A stretch of 64,000 nt of DNA from Cristatella mucedo (Eukaryota; Bryozoa; Phylactolaemata; Cristatellidae). The position numbers were made by a program, and so were the translations under genes. The stretch is taken from assembly GCA_009760855.2 (NCBI GenBank), contig WPIO01000016.1, forward strand, positions 705,001-769,000. The letters run 5' to 3'. The notes beneath the pieces are model-generated. The model made no database searches and had not been told where the DNA came from. It saw only the letters and a list, made by a program, of their open reading frames with translations. How positions within the stretch are numbered: position 1 is the stretch's first letter; the number at the start of each line of letters is the position of its first letter. Below, in pieces: positions 39,855-51,009 of this stretch.

Positions 39855-42080
39855 GCACGCAACTCCACAAAGTGACACAGAATATGTGGTTTTGTTTAGC
39901 TGGAGAGTTTTCTTTAGCGAGTTCAAAAGTCTGTGCGACTTGCGGTACGCATTCTGTAGCCACCAGACTTCATCTCACGCGACAAAGAGAAAGTGAGCGG
40001 CTTAGCTGACTCAGGAGGATTGTTGCGAGTAGCATTAGAGTGGCTTTGAACTACCAGCTCAGGACGGCTGGAAAGGATGTGCCCTAGTCGGCAGAAGGAG
40101 GGCACATACTGTTGCGTACCGTGGAAGTAAGTTCGAAGTCTAGTACCTTCAGAGCAAAAGCTTCTGTCACCAGCGGTCTTTTAGCGGAAGAGGAACAGCT
40201 AATTTACTGTCCGAAGCCGACCTGAAGGCATGAGGAGGCTGAAAGTTGTGCAGCAGTTCAGCTAGATACGAATTAAAGGCATTAAAGTGGTCACCTATTC
40301 CGTGGATCCGAATCACATTTCCCAGACGTTTAATATAAGCGGAGAACAGCAAAGGACCGAGGACTCTTGTGGGACTCCCCAGGTGAACTGTCTGGCAGAT
40401 GAGACCTGACTCCCAAACAACACGGATTGAGTACGTACCGGGCAAGTATGATTAATTTGAACCACGCCAGTGCCTCGTCTGCAATACCAATCGTTGTTCT
40501 CAATCGTTCAAGTGGTATACCGTGATCAATAATAATAATAATAATACATTTTTATAGCGCTCTCATACAACCGAATCTCTTTCTGGGCATTTTACAGATG
40601 CTGCATAGAAAGCATTACCGAATGATTGGCGGTAACATCCGCAGGTAGCGGGCACAGTGCAAGCAGGCCCACTAAATGCTGTACTAAACAGGTGTGTTTT
40701 AACCTTTTTTTTAAATGTTATGTGAGGGGACGTCGTCAAAGGCAACCGATAGACCCAGCAGGGCAGAGTGACATTCCTTTCGCCGTTGCAGCTTATAATG
40801 TCCTCGGTTACACGGATGAGAGCAGTTTCAGTGAAGTGTGCCGCTTAAATCCCGACTGGAGCTTTTCTGACATGTTATTCTTTTCAAAATGTACTACTAC
40901 AAGTTGCTTAGCGGCAATCTCGTCAGGAATTTTTGGCAAGAGATGAAGAAGGGAAATTCACCAATAGTTTTAGTTTTACAGGACCTCTGAATCTAATTCA
41001 GGCTCGTTAATTGTCGGCCTAACGGTGGCTGATTTGATGGACTTGGGGTAAAACGCCCTTTTTTCAGAGAAGCTTTAAGAAATCTTAGTTATGACTGGGC
41101 TAAGTTTGTCTGCCAGTGAAGAGCACAGGATCAAGGCGTAGGATCAAAGCGTAGGATCAAGGATCTTATCAAGTTAGCCACATTCAGGGCATGCGAGAAC
41201 CTCTGAAAAATCTCTTAAAGAAGGTCGCGTGTTGCAATTCATCGGTGGCTTTAGTCGGAGGGGTAGTTGTGGTGGAATGAACGTGCACAATTCTTTCAGT
41301 GAAGAAGGCTAAAAACTTGTCAGCCGAGCCATTAGCATTTCGTGAGCACCTTAAAACTCCGGAACTCAAAGTCAGGATAACAAGGCTGTCGGTCGAATGT
41401 GGGTGCCGATCAAGAAGACCTGCCTCACAGACAATTTTCAAAAAATTATCCGGGTGAACGATTTTCAAGTTGCTTCGCTTGAAAAACCTGCCGCTACCCT
41501 GCACGTACAGCTTAATGGGAACCGTAAACAAAACTGAGCAATAATCCGAGATGGACGGGGGGGGGGCACACAAAAAGTGCAGCGGACCACATTTTTAACG
41601 ATCCAGGATATGGCCACATAAATGAAAGGTGTGACCAATGTTTTGGACCAAACTAAAGTTCTCCGGTCAAGAAATGAGCGGACATGGCTGTTGCTAGGGC
41701 TGTCAACGTGAGTATTGAAGTCTCCTGCAATCAATAACGGCCGGTCAGACGCAAATACTTTAGTGGAGAACTGCGCAAGCTCCTCCGTGAACAAAGTTAG
41801 GTAGCCAGAAGGAGGTCGAACAATCACGACTGTGTGAGGCCTGGTGTTTGGTGGGGACCTGATATAAACCAATTTGCAAAATGACCCATGCGAAAAACTG
41901 CAGGTCTTGCAGCCAAACAATTCACGGAGAACGATAGCGATCCACAACCCACCTTTTCAGACGGCGTAGACTGAGAAAATGAGAACTCGGTTGGTGTGGC
42001 CTCAGATACACAGCTACAGAGCAGGGCGTCATCTACGAATTCGAATGGAACCTTAGTGACGGCCGACGGTCAACTTTCCA
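39855..42080 (-). mobile_element. LINE B copy with endonuclease part, interrupted by LINE A
   Basis: 3' end at about 39860, RT remnants at 40440-41050, linker at 41180-41330, and endonuclease at 41465-42050: minus-strand IAGDFNTHVD, VVIVRPPSGYLTLF and VVRCTFCVPP. It is the second-longest LINE B in the window and decayed by frameshifts. LINE A sits at 40527-40733. Confidence 0.85.
40527..40733 (-). mobile_element. LINE A 3' fragment inserted in LINE B
   Basis: (AAT)n, AGCGCTCTCATACAACCGAA, TCTCTTTCTGGGCATTTTAC and CCCACTAAATGCTGTACTAA interrupt the LINE B DTIDHxVLLERL coding stretch (GTGATCAAT|...GTCAAAGGCA). Confidence 0.82.
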
Positions 42081-42916
42081 CAGCATGCTGAAGCACAGCG
42101 AGCGAGCTACTATCACAACGAGTGAGTGCTATGGACCGTTTTACGAGTTTGATAGCCAAGCGGTTGATAGGGTGAGCGCAGGATGCAGGGAGGTTCTTGA
42201 TGACCTGCCAAAGAGGGCCTGCCGGTAGGTATTGACTAATTGCGACATCGCGCCTTATGCTAACTAAGCAGGTCCTACTTTGAGTGGCTTCTCCGGTTTA
42301 AGCTGGATACATGAAGTTACTACGAAGAAGTTAGTTAAAGGTCCACAGTCGCCCGAGGTCGCTCTCTAGCGCACGGAGGAAGTGCCAAGACACATTCGGG
42401 GCTTGCATGCACTCGGAACTCCATGCCCATGCGTATAATACCAGTCGCTCACTAAGTGCATGCAGAAACGTCATAGCCGGGTCAAAGATCAACGTTCGAA
42501 CGCCGGCGAAAGAAATCCTCCGCGAGCCTCGCTCAGGAAGCCGATTCGTAGCGTCAACGAGATGTCCCAAGCCGGCGAACGCGCGAGCTCGGGCTCCGCG
42601 CACGCGCGCGCTCGCAGGCGCACGACGCAGGCCCCGCGGCAGCGGCCCTCTCGCAGGCGGCTCTCGTGCAAGCCGCCAAAACAAGAGCAGAGCAGCGGAG
42701 CGAGCGCCGGCGCTCGCTCCGCTGGCGCTCGCTCACGTGGCCGATTGCAGCTCGCTGCTTACGGAGACGAAAACGATTGTCGAGCACAGAGGAGAGGCCT
42801 GCGAGCTGGAATGTGCGGCCCAATTGAGTCAACGGCCGCGTCAACTGCGCAGCCGCGCCTCGCCGGCCTCGCCTCGTCGGCCTCGCTGCGCCGCTCGGTG
42901 CGATTCGACCGATGAC

Positions 42917-42950
42917 TCGAGGCGCCCAGCGCCGACGCTGGGCGCCTCGA
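42917..42950. repeat. Perfect 15-bp inverted repeat, 4-base loop
   Basis: TCGAGGCGCCCAGCG, CCGA, CGCTGGGCGCCTCGA: the arms are exact reverse complements. Confidence 0.95.
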
Positions 42951-44149
42951 CGCTGGGAGCGCTGCGCAGCTTTTCGAGCTCAGCGCTCCAGAGGATTAGA
43001 ATCCGAGCTCGTACCCTCCCTCCCCCCCCCCCCCCGCGCGCGCGTATCGCGAACTAGTAGCTAGCCTGCGAACCAGTAGCTAGCTTTCGCGCTGCCGGCG
43101 CGACTGTCCGCGCGGAGCAGCCGCGGCGACGTGGGGCGTCCGGCGGACAGTGGAATGGAGCGCGCGTGCCCACAAACTGCGCGCGCGCGCGCGGTTAGAG
43201 AGCTGGCACAGCCGCAGGCTAAGATGACGGGGGGGCTGCTCGCAACGGCGATTCCAACCGCAAGCTTCCGGCTGCGCCCGGCTACAAGTTAGCTGAGTAA
43301 GTGTCGAGCATGTACGCAGCTCGCTGTAGCGCCGACTGAGCTGCGACGCTGAATTATAGTAATATTGAGAGTCAGAATAGTAAGACATTTACATAGCGCC
43401 CTCAGAGAATTTAATCTATGTATAGGCTCTTTGCAGACGCTGCAACGAAGGAAGCGCGATCGTGGCCGCCAAATCGCACCGGCACGCGCCCTTTGAACTA
43501 TCACCGCTACGAATCTCGCCGGCACGAAACTTGAGACTCGATCGAGGAAGTGGCGCGCGGTTCTTCGGCGCCAGCGATAGCATTGCGACGAAGCGCCAAA
43601 TGGCCGTCAAGCCTTGCGTCCTTATCGTTCCGACGCGGACGCCGAAGCGACTGGAATGTGGGGGGGGCGGGCTACGTTTACTTCAAACGAGCGTGCCGAC
43701 CGTGCCAAGCAGCCTGCATCTAAACGTGCGCATTTTCCCGGCCTCGCTCAGGCGAGTGCCGAGCGTCGATGCTCGGCGATGCAGCGCGCCCAGGCGGGAC
43801 GGCGGCGACGGGGGAGACGACGCGCTGCGCAGCACGCTCCCTAAGCGATACCGGAAGCGGAGGCCAGCAGCGAGTGTCGCTCGGCTCGGCGGCGAGTCAT
43901 TACCGAACCGCGGCCCGAGTATCTCTCACGCGAGCCGGCGAGCCGGTCAAAGGTAGTCCCAGCGTTAGAAATCGCAACAAAAAACAGGCTGGCGGGCGCG
44001 GTTGCGGAAAGCGACCGCTCGCTCGCTCAACCGTTTCCATGACGTCGAACAGGACGAAGCGACTGTGCTAATCGCTACCAGTAAGCACGACTTTGAATCA
44101 ACCCATTAACTTGCGATCTAGATTAACTTGAGCGGGTCTCCTTTCTGCT

Positions 44150-44180
44150 CTCTGTCTCTGTCTCTGTCTGTCTCTCTCTT

Positions 44181-44277
<97 letters not shown>
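44150..44277. repeat. (CT)n microsatellite
   Basis: CTGT-containing start (44150-44175), then a CT run to 44276. Confidence 0.97.
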
Positions 44278-44279
<2 letters not shown>

Positions 44280-44639
44280 CAGGAACGCGTGCTGCGCAAG
44301 TCACTTTAAAAGGAGCTAGCTCCGACTCGCGAGCGCATCGCGCCCGCCCGCTAGCCTACGCGCTACTACGCCGGATGGACGCTTACCTAGCGCCGGATGA
44401 ACGAGCGCGAGTAGCTGCAGGCAGAAAAAGGCCGCCGGCGTCGAGATTGCGTCGCCTAGAGCCTTCATAATTCCCGATCTTCCGCGGAACGACAGCCGTA
44501 AACCGAGGGCAGCGATCGCGCCCGCGGGAGCGGCCGGCGTCCGTCGATGGGCGAACACGCCACGGTTACCTAGCGCGATGAGGTCAAGGCCATATTGGCG
44601 GTCGCAGCCTCGATTGCGCCTCCGCCGTTCCTCGGGCCC

Positions 44640-45355
44640 GGGCGTAAACCGTTACATTTCCTCCCAACGTTCGTCACTAGAAAATGTGTGTGCGTTGTGA
44701 TGAGTGTACGATTCGTAAGGGCAAAGCAAGCGCTAAATGCAAGAGTATTTTTACTGTCGCGCCACCAAGTTGGCTCGATCTTGCATGGCTCCACTGATTA
44801 GGAAGCTCAATTTTGGTCAGGCAGCGGTTTGGCTAGGAAGCTACGATACTGGGATGCTATTCGCCAGAGTTCAGAAAGTAATTCGGAAGAGCAGGTCACC
44901 ACTTCCTCGTTCAAGCACTCAATCATTCTTCATTCAGCACGTAAGTCGATCGCGCGGATGCAGAAATCCGTCCGTCAGCTTAGATGTTCGTGAATATAGT
45001 TACCAGCAGGGAGGCTAGCAGTAGACGACTGCAATAGCTCATCGCCAACTATCTGGAATCTCCGACACCAAACCTTACAAACTATTTTCAGTTGTTTCCA
45101 CGTCCGGTCACAACTAAGCCGCCAACGCAGCGCTTGTAACGGTGCTGACGTGGGGACGTGCATAAGCTGTTTCGCCATTTCATAACACCCGGCCAAAGGC
45201 TGCGCCACAATGGCACCGGAATACCCCAAAATGCCTCGACCGACCAGATGACTTGGAGCATCGAATACCTAGAGGTCCGAAACTGATTGCGATGTGTGAC
45301 TCCTCATAATCAAACAAGCGACCGCCGCCTCGAAGTGGACTCATCAAACGCTGCC
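44640..45355. other. Unassigned intergenic sequence
   Basis: Minus-strand 45075-45170 has acceptor-like and donor-like borders (GAAACAG, GTAAGG) around a short frame, but I cannot match it to a family. Confidence 0.25.
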
Positions 45356-45359
45356 CTAT

Positions 45360-45800
45360 TTAATAATAATAATAATAATAATAATAATGTACTTGATAAA
45401 GCGCCCTCAGAGAACTTAATCTCTTTCTAGGCGCTTTACATTTGCTGCAAAGGGAAATGCAATTGAATGGTAAGTAAAATCATGCTTGAAAAACAAACAA
45501 AATGAATAACATGGTTAGGTGACATGCACAGGTCAGCATGCAAATATGGTTAGTGGCAGGTAGCCAGCGAAGTGTCAGCACGCGTAGGCACGCCAAGGGC
45601 GAATACATGGACCCACCAAATGCTGCGACAAATAGATGCGCTTTTAATTTCTTTTTAAATGTAGTCAAGTTAGGAGATATCGTGACGCAAGTCGGGAGTG
45701 AGTTCCGGGCTTTGGGAGCAAACGAACTGCAGACATGATCTTCAAAGGATTTGAGGTTCGTATAAGGTACAGCTACGATTTGAGTCAGAACAGCAGGCGC
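45360..45800 (-). mobile_element. LINE A 3' copy
   Basis: (AAT)n, AAGCGCCCTCAGAGAACTTA, TCTCTTTCTAGGCGCTTTAC and the NLKSFEDHVCSSFAP-type frame on the minus strand. It is a fresh-looking hairpin. Confidence 0.87.
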
Positions 45801-46610
45801 TACGGTGCTTACCCTCTCCTTTCTTGCGCATGCCCGCACACCACATCGATCGGGGGGGGCGGCACAAGGCTCTCTCATGCCACACCAAACAAGGAGCGGC
45901 ACAGGCAGTGCGACCCCAAGACCACGTGTCCCAGCCGATCTCTAGATCAGACTAAGACATACTCGAAAGCTCAAGTTAAGGCATGCTGGCTTAATCGTAA
46001 TGGTTGCTTGTTTCACATGCTTATTATTGTGCATGTCACTGAGCCTTGGTTTCATATTCTTATGCAGCCAGTCGTATAGTGTGTTGATAACGATTTTGTC
46101 TTCCTTAAGTGCTATCAAAACGACCTATTATTACTGTTCATTAATATCGAGAGCAAAATGGTTTTGTAACAGGATGGCCATATTCCTTGCTGATTTCAAC
46201 GTATAAACTGGCCGGAACTGATTGAGTTTGTAAGGCTTCCCAGCTGTTGAAACTACGTTCACCGCATCAATAGTAATACCTGTAACTTTTCTCATACGTT
46301 TCCCTTACCAAATAGGTTGGTCTTATCGTCATTCAGTTTAAAAACTGAGCTGCCAATAGCTGAGCCAACGAAGTTTTAAGTTCTTCTATTCACTGTTTGG
46401 TGCTTTGGGGAATTAATATTAAGCTTGTGAGGTTGCACAGATTCCGCAGGCTATGCCATTAAGAGTGAATTAGTGAATTCCGGATTAATTAAATTAAGAA
46501 TTAATTAATTAATTTCAAATGAACTCTGAGCAACTCAAGCGTTGCGTGTAATGAATTCTGGGCCACTAGAGCGTGCAATGTCGATTTCGTGTCCTTTAAT
46601 CCTTGAACAG

Positions 46611-46767
46611 GCGAGACTTGACAGCTAGAGTAACGGATGCTGAGGTCGAGATTAAGAAAGAAACCTTGCGACAGAAACTGAGCGAAGTAGCAAATAGAAC
46701 AGAGAAGACAAGGCAGAGGAAGCGGAAAGGGAAACTTAGTGAGTCAAAAAGAGACGCACAACATTGA
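46611..46767 (+). CDS. Possible terminal exon, Lys/Arg/Glu-rich helical tail (unidentified)
   Basis: After the acceptor-like ATCCTTGAACAG, a 50-codon frame to TGA encodes VTDAEVEIKKETLRQKLSEV, then NRTEKTRQRKRKGKLSES. The composition suggests a charged helix or coiled coil with a basic segment. No partner exon was found, and the acceptor lacks a strong pyrimidine tract. It may be chance. Confidence 0.22.
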
Positions 46768-47550
46768 TTAGACGGACTCGGCAAATGAAGCCACCATGGA
46801 ATGATACGATGGAATGATAGTGCTTTATTCGATTGGCTTTGCTGTTACCTACAATATTTTTTAAACGATTCCTCGAAATGGGTTGTCAGTCTTCAATGTA
46901 CTCTTCCTTCTTGCAATCATTATCTGCCATCACGGAAGCAAATCTTACTTAGCTTGAACATTTTGAGCCTATTCTATAGTGTCGGCCTTAAGGCTATCGG
47001 CCTGTTAACCTTAAGGCCTGGTCGCTCTATTTACATCGCGGAATAACGGCGTCTTGAGGGCCAGTTGGCCCAAGGTTTTCACTTCATAATATTATTTAAC
47101 TGGTTCGTTATTCATTCGGGTGAATGGCCATTGGAGAGGATGCAGTGAGACCACTCCAGCGAAGTTGTTTTTTACGGGTCTTCGGCACGTACTTGCAAAA
47201 TGTAAACTATAAAAGCTAGCGCTGCTCTCACGATGAATAGATCAGTTCGCGTTACAAACAGCTCGTTGATTGACCGCAGTCGTCTTTCCGACATATCAAT
47301 CCTCAGGGGGCGACTGTCAGGTCATGACCCAGCGGGCTTCACCTGCTTAGTTTAGTCGTCCAAGCTGCTATCCAATCGCGACGGGCTTACGAACCGCGGT
47401 GCGAGTCCGGCTGGCTCTCTTTCGACACCACGCCGCACCGCACAGCTTGCAAGCAATTAAATAACACTCGAGTCCTCGATAGAACCCAAAGCAAGGGTCG
47501 AAGGTGTCACAGAATGCCAGCTGGGGCTGGCGTTCTACAAAATCAAAGAA
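46768..47550. other. Intergenic, nothing recognised
   Basis: No coding, RNA or repeat structure identified. Confidence 0.4.
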
Positions 47551-47554
47551 TGAC

Positions 47555-47697
47555 AAGCTGGTTTGGTCCAGCGGTTAAGGTCCTTGCCTCGACCAATGTC
47601 TGGCTGAGGTCGTGGGCTCGAGCCCCGAGGCATACGTGAAGCGCCTGAATAGAGATTAAGTTCTCTTGGGGCGGCGCTATACAAATAAACTATATTG
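47555..47697 (+). mobile_element. SINE-1 copy, full length and well preserved
   Basis: TGGTTTGGTCCAGCGGTTAA GG, GGTCGTGGGCTCGAGCCCC, AGCGCCTGAATAGAGATTAA and TTCTCTTGGGGCGGCGCTAT. Confidence 0.9.
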
Positions 47698-48199
47698 ATG
47701 ACTCCAGAGGCTCGCACGCGCTACCATTGTTATTGAACGAAGGTCAGCTGAGAATCGCTTGAACATAGGCTCGCTCGCTGTAGGGGCGCCCGTGGCTGCA
47801 GCCTCTGACCTCTGGCAGCGGAGATAGAGGAGTGACGCGACGAGAGGCGACTCCTGCGGTTTGAAGTCGTGTGAGAAAGACGTCTGCTGCCGATCAGCGA
47901 GCGAAGCCCGCGGTTTCTAGCACAGGCCGAACTGCATGTAAATGGAGCGTCGGCCTGCTTCCGGCAAGCGGCCTGCTCGGCGCTCGTGGGTTACCTACAA
48001 GCTCTGGGAGATGGGGCGGGAAAGAGCGGACGCATGAGCTTTTCCAGAAGATTCACGCCCTCTAAAAGAATAGCAAGTGGAGCGCCTGCTTGTGCTGCTG
48101 AGAGGAGGCCGAACAAACATTTCTCCAGCAGAAATCCGCATAAATCTGCAGAAATATGCCTTATGTTCCTAGAAAGAGATTCAGTTAAAATATACCTAC

Positions 48200-48338
48200 G
48201 ATGCATTTGTATAGCGCCCAAAGAGAGCTTAATCTCTATTAAGGCGCCTCACATGTGCCGCGGGGCTCGAGTCCACGGCTTCGGCCAGACCTTTGTCGGG
48301 GCGAGCACCTTAACCGCTGGGCTAAACCATCGTGGCAG
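48200..48338 (-). mobile_element. SINE-1 copy
   Basis: GTATAGCGCCCAAAGAGAGC, TTAATCTCTATTAAGGCGCC, GGGGCTCGAGTCCACGGCTT and CCGCTGGGCTAAACCATC. Confidence 0.87.
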
Positions 48339-48589
48339 TTCCTTGAGAGTACACAATTATACAAATAATACTAATGTATATAATATATAATATAATATAA
48401 TACTAATGCATTATCATTATTATTATGAGCTTTTTCTTTGTTCCGATCGTGCGATGTAAGTTCATCGCCTGGGTCCATTGGATAATAGGCCATACAAATC
48501 CGAGCAACTAAGTAAACTGCCAATTCAGTGTTATCGCTGAAGGTGATCTTTTGGTTTTCTTTAAATGGTTTTCTCGTACTGGCTCGCTT

Positions 48590-48668
48590 CGTTTGCAGTA
48601 AATGTATATTCCCTAAAAATAGATTGAGTTCTCTGAGGGTGCCACAAGTGTATTATTATAATTAGTTT
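48590..48668 (+). mobile_element. LINE A 3' end fragment
   Basis: CTAAAAATAGATTGAGTTCT CTGAGGGTGCC and TATTATTATAATT. Confidence 0.65.
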
Positions 48669-48689
48669 TTTATGCTAACACGCCTCCTA

Positions 48690-49905
48690 GTGTCACGTAT
48701 CTCCGTCTGTAACTCCAAAAAGTCATAAAGACCATGTGGGTGTTACGAAAGAGAGTTTTATATAGTGCACTCACAGCCTACGCGGCTTTCGGTATGCACT
48801 CGGTAGCCAACAGACTTCGTCTCACGCAACAAAGAAAAATTGGTAAGCATAGCAGAGTCAGGAGGGCGGTGGGGGTAGTGAGTAGCATGGAATGGAAGTA
48901 GCATGGAAGTAGCAGCTCAGGACCGCTGACAAGGATGAGCCGTAGTCGGCAGCAGAAGAGCAGTCGTCGTTGATTAAGAATTGTGAAAGCGAGTTCCACA
49001 GTCTAGGACCTACAGTGGTGATGGTCGCAGAATAGCGTCACCCATTAGAACAACAAAGCCTTTTAATCCAGCTACACGCTTAGGGTGTCCTGTGAGCAGC
49101 AGCTCAGTTTTATCATCATTTAATTTCAGGAAGTTTTCCGATATCCTGGATCGAAAATCGCGAAGGCAAGCATTCGGTTTCTCAGTTGCTGCAGCAGATT
49201 CCGACGGTTTGAAGGACAAATACAACTGAGTATCGTCAGCATAGAAGTGATATCCTATTCCATGGGCCTTAATCACTTTTCTCAGAGGTTGCGTATAAAT
49301 GGAGAACAGCAAGGGACCGAGTACAGACCCTTGAGGGACTCCACAGGTGACCTTTCTCATGTCTGAGACCTGACCCCCACACGACACAGATTGAACACGA
49401 TCAGACAAGTATGATTTAAACCACGCCAGTGCTTCGTCTGCCAGACCGATCGTTGTTCTCAATCGTTCAAGCAGAACTTCGTGATCAATGGTGTCGAAGG
49501 CAGCAGACAGATCTAGCAGAGCTAAGGCAGTGACATTCCCGTCGTCGTAGCCACGTAGAATGTCATTGTTAACACGGAGGAGAGCAGTTTCAGTGGAGTG
49601 CTTCCTCTTGAACCCTGATTGAAATGTTTGGCATTTCATTATTTTCAATAAGTGAAATCAGCTGCTTAGCAACAACTTGTTCAAGCATCTTTGACAAAAA
49701 GGGAAGAAGGGAAAGTGGGCGATAGTTTACAAGGACCTCTGTGTCTAATCCAGGCTTTTTATGAACGAGAGCATGCTTGTCAAGAGCACTCCTGAGTGTC
49801 ATGTTCATGGCATCAGTGAGGGTATCGAGGTTGCCGGTCGAGTCTGAATGCAGATCAAGAAGACCTGCATCACAAACGGATTTGAAAAACTTGTCTATGT
49901 CAATT
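48690..49905 (-). mobile_element. LINE B copy with internal deletion
   Basis: 3' end at 48690-49015, then an abrupt jump at about 49015 into RT: minus frame 49010-49648 is open with [34 protein letters not shown] and [20 protein letters not shown]. The C-terminal segment from the LVVFDSCLNF block to the LxxVDNK block (about 500 bp) is missing at the join. The linker reaches 49905. Confidence 0.88.
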
Positions 49906-50878
49906 ACATAACATTACATATATTACATTAGTTTTGTATGCTAACACGCTTCCTTAGCAAGGGTTGCTCATTCTTAATGATGCACTGTTTTGTAAGTAGC
50001 CTTCATAGAGACGTGCTGGTTTTTCTTCTTGAAAATGTGATAGTTCACGGCTGTTACCACATTGGGAGGTGTTGACAGTTTTTGAAGCTCTTCGTTACTT
50101 TATGGCCTTATATGTGCTTGGGTTGATACGAGTAACTCTGCAGATAACCGTTGTTCTGCAGGTAAACGTTGTTCACGCAGCAGTCGCTTCACTTGACCGA
50201 TTAGGAGTCCAATCTTCTCAAACAAGTCTTGGGGCGTGGACATTGTATTGATGCTGCAAAGAATCAATGAAGATATTTCTCTATACTGTTATATCGCGAC
50301 AGCGATAAAAAGAACGCCTGCAGGAACAACTATGAAATTTATTTATTGCAGCACGAATTCCTGCTTCAATGATCCACAAAAATCTCTTTACTGTATGAAG
50401 ATAAAATTTTCAACCAGCCCGACGTCTGCACCCGTCATCTTTGGACGTAAGCACCTAGTTAAAAAATAAGGATCATTAAGTGTGATAATAAATAACTAAT
50501 AACAGTAAACTAGTTAGCATAGATAGTCACCTTTCATAGCTAAATCTCTTTTTTGGTACTTGATATAGGCTGGAATAACCACGAAAGCTGATTGTCAGTG
50601 ACAATATCATATACGAGTACATCATGCTTAGTATGCATCAATCCGTATGGGTCAATTCACCTAGATGAACCAAATGCTGAGAGAAACGGGTAGGTGCTAA
50701 GATTCGGTTAAACAGTGGTCTAGTTAGAGAAAGTGTCGCAGTCGCATGATAGTGAGCATGAGCTTTAAGTGCGACAGGGACTTAAGGTATGGCTCGTTGT
50801 GAGGTTACTTAGAGGCGAAGCTGAATAGCTTTAGTTAGAGTTTTATAACGATAGAAAGCCTGACGTTTTATCTTATTC
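49906..50878. other. Intergenic, nothing recognised
   Basis: Starts with ATTACAT repeats at the LINE B edge. Otherwise no features. Confidence 0.4.
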
Positions 50879-50879
50879 A

Positions 50880-50995
50880 GCATGCTACCACTAACCATTG
50901 GATCGTGCTTACTTTTCAGCAACTGTAAAGTGCCTAGAAAGAGATCGAGTTATCTGGGGGCGCTATAACAAATGTATTTTTATTATCATTAGGAT
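50880..50995 (+). mobile_element. LINE A 3' end fragment
   Basis: CTACCACTAACCATTGGATC, AAGTGCCTAGAAAGAGATCG and TATCTGGGGGCGCTATA. Confidence 0.75.
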
Positions 50996-51009
50996 GCCAT
51001 TAAAAATGA

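Larger units (their letters stand above)
42330..44640. other. GC-rich, CpG-dense block without a recognised gene
   Basis: Dense CpG and CGCG runs (42540-43260 and 43440-44640), a C16 run (about 43021-43036) and long overlapping ORFs on both strands typical of GC-rich DNA. A LINE A tail fragment occurs at 43383-43455 (minus). Possibly one or more promoters or first exons; I can assign no product. Confidence 0.4.

Noticed and set aside
42407-43057. 216-codon plus ORF and overlapping frames in GC-rich DNA
   Set aside because: Open frames on both strands with Arg/Ala/Pro bias are expected from CpG-rich sequence.
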